From Halocatena halophila (GTDB lineage Archaea; Halobacteriota; Halobacteria; Halobacteriales; Haloarculaceae): 64,000 nucleotides of DNA. The position numbers and the translations under genes were made by a program. Below are positions 8,724-18,059 of the stretch, one piece after another; positions within the stretch are counted from its first letter, which is position 1; every line of letters starts with the position of its first letter. The DNA lies in the NCBI GenBank assembly GCA_027563145.1, contig CP071306.1:1-64000 (forward strand), given 5' to 3'. The notes beneath the pieces were generated by a model, which saw only the letters and a program-made list of their open reading frames with translations, searched no databases and was not told where the DNA came from.

Positions 8724-9518
8724 ATGGCAGATCGTACGCGACGAGTCGAAGTGGCCCTCCGTGTGGCCCAGGCAGGCGCAAGCGTGGCGATGGATTCCTA
8801 TCGCGAGGAGATCGCCACCGAAACGAAGTCCGGACCGACCGATCTCGTCACAGAGATCGACCGCAACACACAGGCCCGTATCGTCGAGCTGCTTGGCGAA
8901 TCGTACCCTGACGAGCCGGTCATTGGCGAAGAAGCCGACGCGCGCAAAACCGTCCCAGACTCCGGTGGAGCCTGGATCGTTGACCCGATCGATGGCACAA
9001 GCAACTACGTACACGGCACGAGAACCTGGTGTGTCAGCGTCTGTTGTGTGATCGATGGAGTGTGTGTCGCAGCGGTCAATTGCTTTCCGGCGCTGGGTGA
9101 TACCTACGTCGCTGGGCCAGAAACAATCGCTCGCAACGACGAGCCCATCGGCGTGAGCGACACGTCGTCGCTGGCCGGCGCAACGATCACGCCAGCACTG
9201 TACGGCCACGACGGCCCATCGGAAGACGCAGCCGCCTTAGCGACGATCGTCGAGCAGTTCGGCGACGTGCGCTATGCGGGCTCGACACAGGCACATCTCT
9301 CCCGGGTCGCAAGCGGGGCCATCGACGTGGCCGTCTCCAACGTGAACCATCACCCCTGGGACACCGTCGCCGGCGCGTATCTCGTCAAGCGCGCCGGTGG
9401 CACCGTCACGGATCTGAACGGTAATCCCTGGGATTACACCGCGAAAAGTCTCGTTGCCTCAAATGGCGACCTCCACGAGAAAGCACTGGCTATCGTCGGA
9501 GCTGCCCTGGACGGATAA
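8724..9518 (+). CDS. Inositol monophosphatase family phosphatase
   Basis: A 264-residue Mg2+-dependent phosphatase. Metal-binding motifs are present: GEE (Glu69/Glu70), WIVDPIDGT (Asp87, Asp90) and HPWDTVAG near residue 213. Archaeal members act on inositol monophosphate, fructose-1,6-bisphosphate or NAD(P) phosphate. The sequence does not decide between these. The start at 8724 is chosen because the upstream open stretch runs into the MOSC gene and is not family-like. Confidence 0.88.
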   Translation: MADRTRRVEVALRVAQAGASVAMDSYREEIATETKSGPTDLVTEIDRNTQARIVELLGESYPDEPVIGEEADARKTVPDSGGAWIVDPIDGTSNYVHGTRTWCVSVCCVIDGVCVAAVNCFPALGDTYVAGPETIARNDEPIGVSDTSSLAGATITPALYGHDGPSEDAAALATIVEQFGDVRYAGSTQAHLSRVASGAIDVAVSNVNHHPWDTVAGAYLVKRAGGTVTDLNGNPWDYTAKSLVASNGDLHEKALAIVGAALDG

Positions 9519-9587
9519 CGTGTCAGTAATACCAACACTGTGGATCGGAACTGTAAACAAGCACCGCATCGGAAACAGGGCAACTGT

Positions 9588-10751
9588 ATGGATACGACCG
9601 AGGACACAGATTCGTCGTCGCGAACCGAGCGTGCGTGGGTCGCGCTTGCGGTTGGTGGGCTGGCGGCGCTGATCGGCGGGAGCATCGCGTTCCCGAAGGC
9701 GGTGTACGATCGATTCATCTGGAAATTTTTCTGGGGTCCAGTGTACGCTGACGCACACAACGCAAGCTGTGCCGTGCGTCACGATGGCGGCGTCACACTG
9801 CTAGGAAATGAGGCGTGTCTCACAGCAAGCGGCACCGTCGCCGAGCCGGGCTACACGGTAGTGTCCGAGATCGGCTACGCCGTCGTGTTGATCTTCATGC
9901 TGGTCGGCGTGTTAATCCTGCTCAGACGGCTGGCAATCGGCCGCGATCGACGCCTCTTTTTCGGGCTGGTGCCGTTCATGTTCTTCGGCGGAGCGCTTCG
10001 CGTCGTCGAAGACGCGAACAACGCCGCAATCAGCGTCGGCAGTGACCCCCTCCTCGACTATCCGCTCAACGTGTTGTTCATCAGTCCGATCATCTATGGA
10101 GTGGTGTTTCTCATCACGCTCGGCTCAATCGGTGTCGGCCTCGGCCTCGTCAGGGCTGGTCGCATCGAGCGCGAACGGTACCCGCTCATCGTGGGGCTAC
10201 TCGGAACGCTCGCCCTCGCGTTGTCGTTGCTGCTAACGGTCCTTGAGGTGGTATCGATTCAGGAACTGCGACGATCGATCGGCTTCTATCCACAGCTGCC
10301 AGCGGTCGTGATCGGTCTCTCAATCGTGCTGTCACTCGTCATCTACTGGAGTCTCGATCAGTTCGCCCCATCGGTCAACGAAGGCACGCGTCGGATCGGA
10401 CTGGTCGTGATCTTCGGCCAGGCGCTCGATGGTGTAGCAAACGTCGTCGCCGCCGACTGGTTGGGCGCACTCGGGCTTGGCTTTCTTGGCTACGAGCCAA
10501 AGCATCCGGTCAACGAGTTCATCATCTCTACCACCAGCCAGCTGGTACCGCCCTCAATCGTCACTGCCATCGGCGAATCCTGGCCGTTCTTGCTCGTCAA
10601 GCTCATTGCCGCAGTCCTCGTCATCTGGCTGTTCGACGACCGGATCTTCGATGACAGTCCTCGCTATGCGCTCTTGTTGTTGATCGCGATTACCGCTGTG
10701 GGGCTCGGCCCCGGCAGCCGCGATATGCTCCGTGCTACCTTTGGTATCTAG
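9588..10751 (+). CDS. DUF63 family polytopic membrane protein
   Basis: A 387-residue membrane protein with roughly eight hydrophobic helices. It resembles the archaeal DUF63 family: [14 protein letters not shown] near the N-terminus, [14 protein letters not shown] in the middle and [10 protein letters not shown] near the C-terminus, with conserved charged residues inside membrane segments. Function unknown. The start at 9588 avoids an unlikely N-terminal extension. Its last 4 bases overlap the end of the convergent YcaO gene. Confidence 0.8.
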   Translation: MDTTEDTDSSSRTERAWVALAVGGLAALIGGSIAFPKAVYDRFIWKFFWGPVYADAHNASCAVRHDGGVTLLGNEACLTASGTVAEPGYTVVSEIGYAVVLIFMLVGVLILLRRLAIGRDRRLFFGLVPFMFFGGALRVVEDANNAAISVGSDPLLDYPLNVLFISPIIYGVVFLITLGSIGVGLGLVRAGRIERERYPLIVGLLGTLALALSLLLTVLEVVSIQELRRSIGFYPQLPAVVIGLSIVLSLVIYWSLDQFAPSVNEGTRRIGLVVIFGQALDGVANVVAADWLGALGLGFLGYEPKHPVNEFIISTTSQLVPPSIVTAIGESWPFLLVKLIAAVLVIWLFDDRIFDDSPRYALLLLIAITAVGLGPGSRDMLRATFGI

Positions 10752-12442
10752 GGGTAGGGATGGTGCTCGCGCTCGAGTCGTGGATCGAATCCAAGTGACT
10801 TTGGCACAGTACGGGCGCGATCGCCGAAATACGGTGAATCAATGAACAGCGGTTGGGCAGACGGAACGAGAACGCGAACGGCCTCGAATCCCAGCGTCCG
10901 GACATCCACCGTCGTGAGACTGGTTGCGTACGCCGAAAGATCCGCCGCGTGAAGCCGGTCGAGTAGCAAATCAACCGGCGACGCCGCTTGCTCCGGTGCA
11001 ACGCTCGTGATCGGAACCGATTGATCGGGCGAGACGAATTCTGCAATTGTGGCGGGACGAGCGGCGAAATGACCGATTCTGCCGCCGGCTTCCGTGGCGC
11101 GTGATTGACCCATCCGTCGCAGTTCTGTGAAATTCTGTATCGCTTCAGTTCCTGCTGAGACGGCCGCCGCAATCGGGTCCAGATCGGCTGCCAGCCCGAG
11201 TGCGAACGCGGGCCACTCCTCATCCGATCGGTGCACCGCAACGGCCACAACCGGAATATCAACGTCCTGTGTCAACAGCGTCGCCGTCACCGACAGGCCA
11301 GTGGCCTTCGCACGACGCCGAAGCGTCCCAAACCGCTCGTCTTCGATCGAAAGCCCGAGTGGCTCATAGCTTGAGTACCACGCGATGATCGCCGCGTCGC
11401 GTTCGATGATCTCGGTGAGTCCGGCGACAATCGCCTCGGTGTGGTCGTTTCCGAGGCCAAGCCCGGTCGTGATCGTGGGTCCATCACTGTCGTACGGAAA
11501 GAAGACGTGCTCGGCCGGCAACGATACCGTCCGGTCTGTCCCGAGCTCTGTCCCCGGCACCCACTCGATTGGCTCAGTGTCGTTGTGGTCGCCTGGATGG
11601 ACGAATGCCGACGGCACGACAGCGTTCGGTTGATCGACTGGTCGTCCGGAAACGAGCCCATCGCGCTTGTAAACGCCGGCGCAGTAGCGCTCGAGTGATT
11701 CGCCGAGTGCTTTCATGAACGCCTCGTTCCAGTCAAGGGCAACGCCGGCTGCCTGCTTGCTTGCCTGCTGGCTGCTAAATGCCGTCGTCGAACCGAGCTG
11801 GGTGAGATAATACGGGACCGGGAATGATTCAATCTCTCCAACTTCCGAGATGATTCCGAGCCGGGGATCGACCGCCCGCTCGGCACGTTCGAGCGATTCT
11901 TCGAGCGATCGGTCGAGGCGTTCGTCCGAGAGCATCCACCGCTGGTGGTCAGTGCACGAACAGCCGGGCACCGCCAACAGCCGACGCGTTGCGTGGGGCT
12001 GCTCGAGTACTGCGCCAAGCGGCGAGTCGTCCCCATCGAGCAATTTCACTGCCTGCGTACCAGCGAGCGCACCACCGAGGTGTGCCGTCGGGGGATGTAC
12101 TGACGGAGACTGTTCGACCGTGTCGTCTGCTATCTGCGAATCGACTCGACGGTGTAAACAGTCGAAACACGGCGTTTTTGGACCAAATCCAGTCACAGCA
12201 AACGCCACAGATCCAATCCCAATTCCACCGACACCGCCGAGCTCGAGTGCGATCCACTCACCCGTGAGCTGCTCGCTCGCTCGTTCGAACCGCTCGTCGC
12301 CGACCGAACCGATGATTACTGAAAGTGCCGGCGACTCGATGGTCTCGACCGAGTCGTGACGCGTGACCGACTCACCGGATTCTGTGAGCGACTGGACAAC
12401 GCTGTCGGCTGGAACACCACCTCCGACGATACTGATTGTCAT
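10748..12442 (-). CDS. YcaO domain protein, cyclodehydratase-like (fused C-D type)
   Basis: A 564-residue protein. The N-terminal third has a nucleotide-fold start (TISIVGGGV) and four cysteines, Cys92/Cys95 (PCFDC) and Cys161/Cys163 (GCSC), spaced like the zinc site of the E1/ThiF-like partner of azoline cyclodehydratases. The C-terminal part is a YcaO domain with glutamate-rich ATP-binding helices ([23 protein letters not shown]). YcaO enzymes activate peptide backbone amides with ATP to form azolines or thioamides. No precursor peptide, dehydrogenase or TfuA gene is next to it. The C-terminus ends in Pro-Tyr-Pro (HHPYP), recalling the proline-rich ends of azoline-forming YcaOs. Confidence 0.82.
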   Translation of the reverse strand: MTISIVGGGVPADSVVQSLTESGESVTRHDSVETIESPALSVIIGSVGDERFERASEQLTGEWIALELGGVGGIGIGSVAFAVTGFGPKTPCFDCLHRRVDSQIADDTVEQSPSVHPPTAHLGGALAGTQAVKLLDGDDSPLGAVLEQPHATRRLLAVPGCSCTDHQRWMLSDERLDRSLEESLERAERAVDPRLGIISEVGEIESFPVPYYLTQLGSTTAFSSQQASKQAAGVALDWNEAFMKALGESLERYCAGVYKRDGLVSGRPVDQPNAVVPSAFVHPGDHNDTEPIEWVPGTELGTDRTVSLPAEHVFFPYDSDGPTITTGLGLGNDHTEAIVAGLTEIIERDAAIIAWYSSYEPLGLSIEDERFGTLRRRAKATGLSVTATLLTQDVDIPVVAVAVHRSDEEWPAFALGLAADLDPIAAAVSAGTEAIQNFTELRRMGQSRATEAGGRIGHFAARPATIAEFVSPDQSVPITSVAPEQAASPVDLLLDRLHAADLSAYATSLTTVDVRTLGFEAVRVLVPSAQPLFIDSPYFGDRARTVPKSLGFDPRLEREHHPYP

Positions 12443-12545
12443 ACTGTAGGTCTCGAACCAGTGTCCCAAAGAAATGCGGATTCGGCGATCGAGGCCGGGT
12501 GAGTAATAGGCGTGCGAGTCACCCCACCGGCACTACGCTGTGTCG

Positions 12546-13358
12546 TTACGACGCAATCAGACTCTGGGCGACGTTCGCCAGATCGTCCGAGCTAGTTTCC
12601 TGGAGTCGGTCGTCGCCAAGAACGAGACGGAGACGTGGGCGACCAACGTCGATTGGAACCTTCTCAGTGTCGACGAGACCCATCTCTTCAAGACGGGTTT
12701 TCGTGCGGGAGAACGTCGCTTTGCTGGCGATCCCAACGTCCTCGCCCCATTTGCTGATATCGTACAGCAACTCTTCGTTTTTCGCAGCGACGAGCAGACT
12801 GATCGTCACTTCATCCAGGCCATCGCCGTTGCCACGAGCGGTCTCAAGCGAGGTCAGCACGCCGTCGAAGTCATCAGCAACGTCGGTACCGATCTCATCG
12901 GAGAGCGTCGATCGAACCTGCGTGATCGGTGGCGTGCGGAGCTTGAACGGAGCTGCGTCCTCCCAGGCGGCCGCGTACTGGTCACGGGCTGCCGAAACGA
13001 ACTCGTCGTCGTCCGTAACGAGGCCGGCCACGTTCCCCCCAGCAGAAACGACAGCGGTGACGGCGTCGTCGGAGACGACAAGCGTGTTCGTCGGACCATC
13101 GTACGTCCGAAGTGCAAGCCGATCAGCGTCGATCATATCAGCCGCAGTAGAACCAACGATGAAATCATCGAGCACGTCCTTCAGCACTCGCTCGCCAGCA
13201 AGCAATCGAACGGAGACGTCCTCTGCCGATTCAATTGCTGGAATTGTCACTTCCAATATCTCACGGGATGGATTGATCAGATACAGTTCACCCGAAGCCT
13301 CACCGAGGACGGCCTCAAGTAGTCCTTCGACACCGGTTTCTAGTATGTTCGAACGCAT
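12546..13358 (-). CDS. TbsP/DUF5821-like transcriptional regulator
   Basis: A 270-residue soluble protein. The N-terminal domain (MRSNILETGVEGLLEAVLGEASGEL, split here by function only) precedes a C-terminal winged-helix region around DISKWGEDVGIASKATFSR and KTRLEEMGLVDTEKVP. It resembles the haloarchaeal DUF5821 family that includes TbsP of Haloferax, a regulator acting with TrmB on glycolysis and gluconeogenesis genes. That identification is from memory of the family and is moderate. AT-rich TATA-like stretches lie 15-35 bp upstream of the start. Confidence 0.6.
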   Translation of the reverse strand: MRSNILETGVEGLLEAVLGEASGELYLINPSREILEVTIPAIESAEDVSVRLLAGERVLKDVLDDFIVGSTAADMIDADRLALRTYDGPTNTLVVSDDAVTAVVSAGGNVAGLVTDDDEFVSAARDQYAAAWEDAAPFKLRTPPITQVRSTLSDEIGTDVADDFDGVLTSLETARGNGDGLDEVTISLLVAAKNEELLYDISKWGEDVGIASKATFSRTKTRLEEMGLVDTEKVPIDVGRPRLRLVLGDDRLQETSSDDLANVAQSLIAS

Positions 13359-13437
13359 CGGTGATGAATATTTATATCCTCTTCCTATTTAATATCTGCG
13401 TTATCCAAAAACCGAAGACCGTTTCGGCCTGAAAAAA

Positions 13438-15087
13438 TTATTCATGGCTTGACAAAAACTGCCGGGCAAGGTCATCGGCCCACTCAAGCGATTCGTCGAA
13501 AATGACTGGACATTCGAGTGATTTGAGTACTCGTGGGATATCTTCTTCGGTTAGTTCCGTCGTCGCCTGTGTACCGGTCAGCCGCGGCCAGAGTTCGAAC
13601 GGTGCAGTATAGCTCCCACCCGGATGTCTGTTGGCGGCGACGGAGTAGCTGAGTTTGTACGTGTTTCCCGTCTTTTTGAGGCGCGCGAGTCCGACAGTCG
13701 AATCGCTCAGTGAGTAGGTTCCATCACCGACGACCGCATAATCGGTGCTCATGGTGATCTGACGACGAGCGAGCTGCATCGCCCGTTCGATACCAAAGCC
13801 CGAAACGAACAGGCGTGCAAACGTCGTCCCGACCTTGATGGCTGGATTGTTGAGCACCGTCCTGAGCGTGACGCCCCCAGCGATTGCACCCTGTTCGACG
13901 AGTGCTTTACCCTGATAATACGATCCACAGGCGTTGAGAAAGAAGGTTCTCGTATTGATTGACCCGAGCGATTGGATATCGAGTGCACCGTCGGGACACT
14001 GGAGTCCATCTTTCTCACAGTGACCGATGAAATGGACGAAATCGTTCGTCTGCTCGAAGATTCCAGCGAGCTCGTTCACCGAGACGGACCGATAGCGGGT
14101 CGTTACCTGATCGTACTCGTCATACAGTTTCGCGACGGCTTCGTACTCGCCGTCCATCATCGAATCGTTCAACACGACGGTAATGTCGAGTGGCTGTTCG
14201 ACAGGCGGTGTACCGAGACGGTTGCGATACGCTCCAAGCGACGGCGTGAACGCGTCGGCTGGCACTTCATCTGCGAGCCAGCCGTGAAGGTCGGCCGGCT
14301 GGAGCTTTGGCGAGACGATTTCGACCGTGTCCACCTCGCCGCGGTAGAAATCATCGAGCGCGCGATCCAACAGCTCGCTCTGATCTAGCTCGTCTGCGTC
14401 TGGCGGATAGATCAGACTCAGATCGTCGAGCAAAAACGGCAGACACGGGATCATGTCCGCAGTCGGTGTCACATACGTTGAGAGGTGCCACGACGGCAGA
14501 TGCGACATGATCGTTGCCTGCTTTACGCTGAGATACGCCCGGAGGCGCTCGGTCGGCGTTGCTTCTCTGAGCTGCGTGCCGTCGAGGCCCATCGTATCGA
14601 GATACGACTGTTCGTAGGGGGGTTCTTCACCCGGCACATCGCGAACGAGACAGTCCAGAAAGAAGATCCGGCGCAACAACGCCGCGACCTCGTATTTCAG
14701 ATCCGGCAGCTGTCCGAACGTTTTGCTCAGTCCTGGCGCACTCAGGCGCGGTGGGTCGTGACCAATTCTGACTGTCGCACCGAGATAGTACGCCAGGGGT
14801 GCCACGACGAACAACTCCGTATATCGCGCGGGAACGTCAATGACGATCTCCGTCTGTGGAACGAGTTGTCGCACGCGCGTCGGAATGTGCGTATCGGCCC
14901 CAAACTCTACGAGGGGCGGGTGCGTACGGTAATCAGGATGCGAACGCTCCGGACCAGTGCTGGACAGCCCCGCGGAGAGAACCGAGATGGCTGTTGCAGC
15001 GCCTTCTGGCGATTTTGGAACGGTGAACGTGGCCGGCGTAAACGGCTGCGTACCCGACTGGTTCCCTCCGAGGAGGCCCCGGCTCAT
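13438..15087 (-). CDS. CHAT-domain (caspase-like) protease, stand-alone
   Basis: A 549-residue protein. The C-terminal half carries the caspase-fold dyad of CHAT proteases: His356 in DFVHFIGHCEKDGLQC and Cys387 in TFFLNACGSYYQG. The preceding 300 residues match no domain I recognise; no TPR repeats or transmembrane helices are evident. CHAT proteases cleave partner proteins in bacterial death and defence pathways. Here no gasdermin-like, CRISPR or other partner gene is adjacent. The start at 15087 is supported by a TATA box 27 bp upstream. A long upstream extension of the frame is not protein-like. Confidence 0.8.
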   Translation of the reverse strand: MSRGLLGGNQSGTQPFTPATFTVPKSPEGAATAISVLSAGLSSTGPERSHPDYRTHPPLVEFGADTHIPTRVRQLVPQTEIVIDVPARYTELFVVAPLAYYLGATVRIGHDPPRLSAPGLSKTFGQLPDLKYEVAALLRRIFFLDCLVRDVPGEEPPYEQSYLDTMGLDGTQLREATPTERLRAYLSVKQATIMSHLPSWHLSTYVTPTADMIPCLPFLLDDLSLIYPPDADELDQSELLDRALDDFYRGEVDTVEIVSPKLQPADLHGWLADEVPADAFTPSLGAYRNRLGTPPVEQPLDITVVLNDSMMDGEYEAVAKLYDEYDQVTTRYRSVSVNELAGIFEQTNDFVHFIGHCEKDGLQCPDGALDIQSLGSINTRTFFLNACGSYYQGKALVEQGAIAGGVTLRTVLNNPAIKVGTTFARLFVSGFGIERAMQLARRQITMSTDYAVVGDGTYSLSDSTVGLARLKKTGNTYKLSYSVAANRHPGGSYTAPFELWPRLTGTQATTELTEEDIPRVLKSLECPVIFDESLEWADDLARQFLSSHE

Positions 15088-15107
15088 ACCAGTAACTGGT
15101 ATTGTTA

Positions 15108-15121
15108 GAGAAATATATAGG
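15108..15121 (-). promoter_or_regulatory. TATA box of the CHAT gene
   Basis: On the minus strand the sequence reads CCTATATATTTCTC, centred about 28 bp before the ATG at 15087. That spacing would place transcription initiation at or next to the start codon, giving a leaderless mRNA, the common haloarchaeal arrangement. Confidence 0.55.
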
Positions 15122-15212
15122 TACCGACTCCGGAAGTATACTCGTACTACATGGGAATTAATTCTACATAAACATATGTCTGTCGTCACCGGCACCTGAC
15201 GGCCAGACGAGC

Positions 15213-15222
15213 AACTTATAGT
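15213..15222 (+). promoter_or_regulatory. TATA box of glyA
   Basis: AACTTATAGT is centred 27 bp upstream of the glyA ATG at 15245, consistent with a leaderless transcript. The CHAT promoter lies about 100 bp away on the other strand, so the two genes have separate divergent promoters. Confidence 0.5.
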
Positions 15223-15244
15223 GACGCCAGCAACGATTTCGCAC

Positions 15245-16492
15245 ATGGAGTACGACACCGTCCGGGAGACGGACCCAGCGGTTGCCGACGCACTCGCGGG
15301 TGAACTCGAACGCCAACAGGAGACCCTGGCGATGATTGCCAGCGAAAACCACGTGAGCCCGGCCGTGCTCGAAGCACAGGGCAGCGTGCTCACGAACAAG
15401 TACGCCGAGGGCTATCCCGACGCGCGATACTACGGTGGCTGTGAGTACGTCGACGACGTAGAACAGCTCGCAATCGACCGTGCGAAGTCGCTCTGGGGAG
15501 CTGAGTACGTCAACGTGCAGCCCCACAGCGGTTCGCAGGCCAACATGGGAGTGTATCTCGCGATGCTTGATCCGGGCGATAAGATCCTTTCGCTCGATCT
15601 GACCCACGGTGGCCATCTGAGCCACGGTCATCCGAAGAATTTCGCGGGACAGCTCTACACCGTCGAGCAGTACGAGGTCAATCCCGAGACCGGTCGCATC
15701 GACTACGATGCGCTGGCCGAACACGCTAGTGAGTTCGAGCCGGACGTCATCGTCTCGGGCTACTCCGCGTATCCCCGAACGGTGGATTTCGAGCGGATTC
15801 AGGAGATTGCGAGCGATGTCGGATCGTATCATCTGGCAGATATTGCACATATTACCGGGCTCGTTGCTACGGGAGATCATCCCTCGCCGGTTGGAATCGC
15901 TGATTTCGTCACCGGTTCGACGCACAAGACGATCCGTGCGGGCCGGGGCGGCATCATCATGTCGTCAGAAGAACACGGGGATGCGATCGACAGCGCAGTT
16001 ATTCCAGGGATGCAGGGCGGACCGCTCATGCATAACATCGCGGGCAAGGCGGTTGGCTTCGGTGAAGCGCTCACGCCAGCATTCGAGGAGTACGCCGCAC
16101 AGGTTGTCGACAACGCAAGTGCCCTTGCCGACCGGCTCCAGGAGCATGGCCTGCATCTGGTGTCGGGAGGTACCGACACGCATCTCGTTCTCGTCGACCT
16201 CCGCGAGTCACACCCCGATACGACCGGCAAGGACGTCGAAAAAGCGCTCGAAGCTGTGGGGATCGTGCTGAACGCAAACACCGTCCCTGGAGAAACGCGG
16301 TCGCCGTTCGTTGCCAGCGGCATCCGCGCCGGAACGCCCGCGCTCACCACCCGCGGATTCGAGGAACCAGCAATCGAGACGGTTGCGGACTGTATCGCCA
16401 AGATCGTCGATGCTCCTGGCGATGCTGCGGTGCACGCAGAGGTTGCCGACACGGTCGAAACGCTCTGTGCCGAACACCCGCTTTACGAGTGA
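15245..16492 (+). CDS. glyA: Serine hydroxymethyltransferase
   Basis: A 415-residue PLP enzyme interconverting serine and glycine with transfer of the one-carbon unit to (tetrahydro)folate. SHMT motifs are complete: ASENHVSPAVLEAQGS, NKYAEGYP..RYYGG, HLSHGH, and the PLP-binding Lys228 in GSTHKTIRAGRGG. Length is normal. It is followed 100 bp later by folD, so the two supply the one-carbon pool together. Halophilic archaea use folate rather than methanopterin here. Confidence 0.97.
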   Translation: MEYDTVRETDPAVADALAGELERQQETLAMIASENHVSPAVLEAQGSVLTNKYAEGYPDARYYGGCEYVDDVEQLAIDRAKSLWGAEYVNVQPHSGSQANMGVYLAMLDPGDKILSLDLTHGGHLSHGHPKNFAGQLYTVEQYEVNPETGRIDYDALAEHASEFEPDVIVSGYSAYPRTVDFERIQEIASDVGSYHLADIAHITGLVATGDHPSPVGIADFVTGSTHKTIRAGRGGIIMSSEEHGDAIDSAVIPGMQGGPLMHNIAGKAVGFGEALTPAFEEYAAQVVDNASALADRLQEHGLHLVSGGTDTHLVLVDLRESHPDTTGKDVEKALEAVGIVLNANTVPGETRSPFVASGIRAGTPALTTRGFEEPAIETVADCIAKIVDAPGDAAVHAEVADTVETLCAEHPLYE

Positions 16493-16593
16493 GCAGGTGA
16501 GCACCCCATGATCGTGCATAATTTAGCCTGAATTTCCCTCGGAATACGCATCCATTCGGGAGATTGAAGTATGATCGCGGTGGCGTTCCAACT

Positions 16594-17487
16594 ATGACGC
16601 GAGTTCTCGATGGCAACGCAGTCGCCACATCGATTCGTGACGGGCTCTCTACGAGCATCGATTCGCTTGGTGAGCAGGGTGTGACACCGGGGTTGGCGAC
16701 GGTGTTGATGAGCGACGATCCGTCCAGCGAGACGTACGTTTCGATGAAACAGCGCGACTGTGAAGAGGTAGGCATCAACGGAATCCACGTCGAAATCGAC
16801 GTGGAGGCTCCTGCCGAGGAGCTATTGTCGACGATAGCGGAGCTCAACACCGATCCGGCAGTGAACGGGATTCTCGTCCAGCTACCACTGCCCGATCACG
16901 TTGACAAGCGTGCGGTGTTGCAGGCGATCGACCCGATGAAAGACGTTGACGGCTTCCATCCCGAGAACGTTGGACTGCTCGTCGCCGGCGAGCCCCGCTA
17001 TAAGCCGTGTACACCACACGGCGTGCAAAAGCTGCTCGAAGCAGCCGATGTCGATCCCGATGGTGCCGATGCTGTCATCGTTGGGCGATCGGATATCGTC
17101 GGCAAGCCCCTGGCGAATCTATTGTTCCAGAAACAACAGGGTGGCAACGCGACCGTCACGGTCTGTCACTCGCATACGGATGATCTGGCGGCGAAAACGA
17201 GCGCGGCAGACATAGTGGTTGCCGCCGCCGGCGTGCCGAATCTGATCGACGAGACGATGCTCGCAGAGGGTGCGACGGTGATCGATGTTGGCGTCAACGC
17301 CGTCGATGCCGACACAGAAAAGGGCTACCGCCTCACTGGGGATGTGGATTTCGAGCGTGCAAAGTCGGTTGCGGACGTGATCACGCCGGTTCCGGGTGGC
17401 GTCGGGCCGATGACGCGCGCAATGTTGCTTTACAACACGGTGAAAGCGGCCGGGCTCCAGCACGACATTTCAGTCGACCTTCCGTGA
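16594..17487 (+). CDS. folD: Methylene-tetrahydrofolate dehydrogenase/cyclohydrolase
   Basis: A 297-residue bifunctional FolD, converting 5,10-methylene-THF to 10-formyl-THF using NADP+. Visible motifs: SETYVSMKQRDCEEVG with the catalytic Lys52, VQLPLPDHVD, the nucleotide-binding GRSDIVGKPLANLL and the C-terminal PVPGGVGPMTRAMLL. The start at 16594 is the family-like MTRVLDGNAVA; the earlier in-frame ATG at 16564 would add 10 atypical residues. It is followed with a 1-nt gap by a Nudix gene. Confidence 0.96.
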   Translation: MTRVLDGNAVATSIRDGLSTSIDSLGEQGVTPGLATVLMSDDPSSETYVSMKQRDCEEVGINGIHVEIDVEAPAEELLSTIAELNTDPAVNGILVQLPLPDHVDKRAVLQAIDPMKDVDGFHPENVGLLVAGEPRYKPCTPHGVQKLLEAADVDPDGADAVIVGRSDIVGKPLANLLFQKQQGGNATVTVCHSHTDDLAAKTSAADIVVAAAGVPNLIDETMLAEGATVIDVGVNAVDADTEKGYRLTGDVDFERAKSVADVITPVPGGVGPMTRAMLLYNTVKAAGLQHDISVDLP

Positions 17488-17488
17488 G

Positions 17489-18016
17489 ATGGACGCAACA
17501 CTGACGCGTTCTGCCATTCGGGAACAATACGGCGAGGTGCCAGAAAATCACACCGAACGGACGCTCGATCCGGACACGTACGAGTCGCTCCAGAACCGGA
17601 TCGAGAGACCGTGGGGTGTCGGTGGCCTCGTCTGGACGCCTGCTGCAGTGGTGTTGATCCACGAGGACGGCCAGTGGAAAGCCCCAGGAGGACGCCTTGA
17701 ACGCGGCGAATCTCCAGAGGAGGGGGCCCACCGAGAGATCCGCGAAGAAACCGGACTCACCGTTCGCATCGACGGCCTGGCCGCAATCGATCGATTGTGC
17801 CACACGAACGAGGCGACGAACGAGGCGTTCGATTTTCACTTTCTCATGTTCGACTGCACCCCAGCATCCGATTCACTCTCGACGTCGCCGGGGCTTGCCG
17901 ACGAGGAGATTGAAGCGGTCGAGTTCCACGAAACGCTCCCGGAAGAAACGTATCGTCGTGAGCTGCTATTCTCGTTGCTCGGAGATCGGTGGGAGGCCAG
18001 CAGCGAGTCGAGCTAA
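17489..18016 (+). CDS. Nudix hydrolase
   Basis: A 175-residue Nudix protein. The catalytic box G-x5-E-x7-REUxEExGU is intact at residues 67-90 (GGRLERGESPEEGAHREIREETGL), coordinating Mg2+ for pyrophosphate-bond cleavage. The N-terminal 45 residues are an accessory segment. The substrate could be a nucleotide sugar, ADP-ribose or a damaged nucleotide; the sequence does not say. It starts 1 nt after the folD stop, so it is co-transcribed with folD. Confidence 0.9.
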   Translation: MDATLTRSAIREQYGEVPENHTERTLDPDTYESLQNRIERPWGVGGLVWTPAAVVLIHEDGQWKAPGGRLERGESPEEGAHREIREETGLTVRIDGLAAIDRLCHTNEATNEAFDFHFLMFDCTPASDSLSTSPGLADEEIEAVEFHETLPEETYRRELLFSLLGDRWEASSESS

Positions 18017-18059
18017 CGGGGCGAACGCTTACTAGTGTCGGACAACGAACTGGATAGTA

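Noticed and set aside
12436..13392. 318-residue plus-strand frame opposite the TbsP-like gene
   Set aside because: Ser/Arg-rich, low-complexity, antisense to a coherent regulator; no motif.
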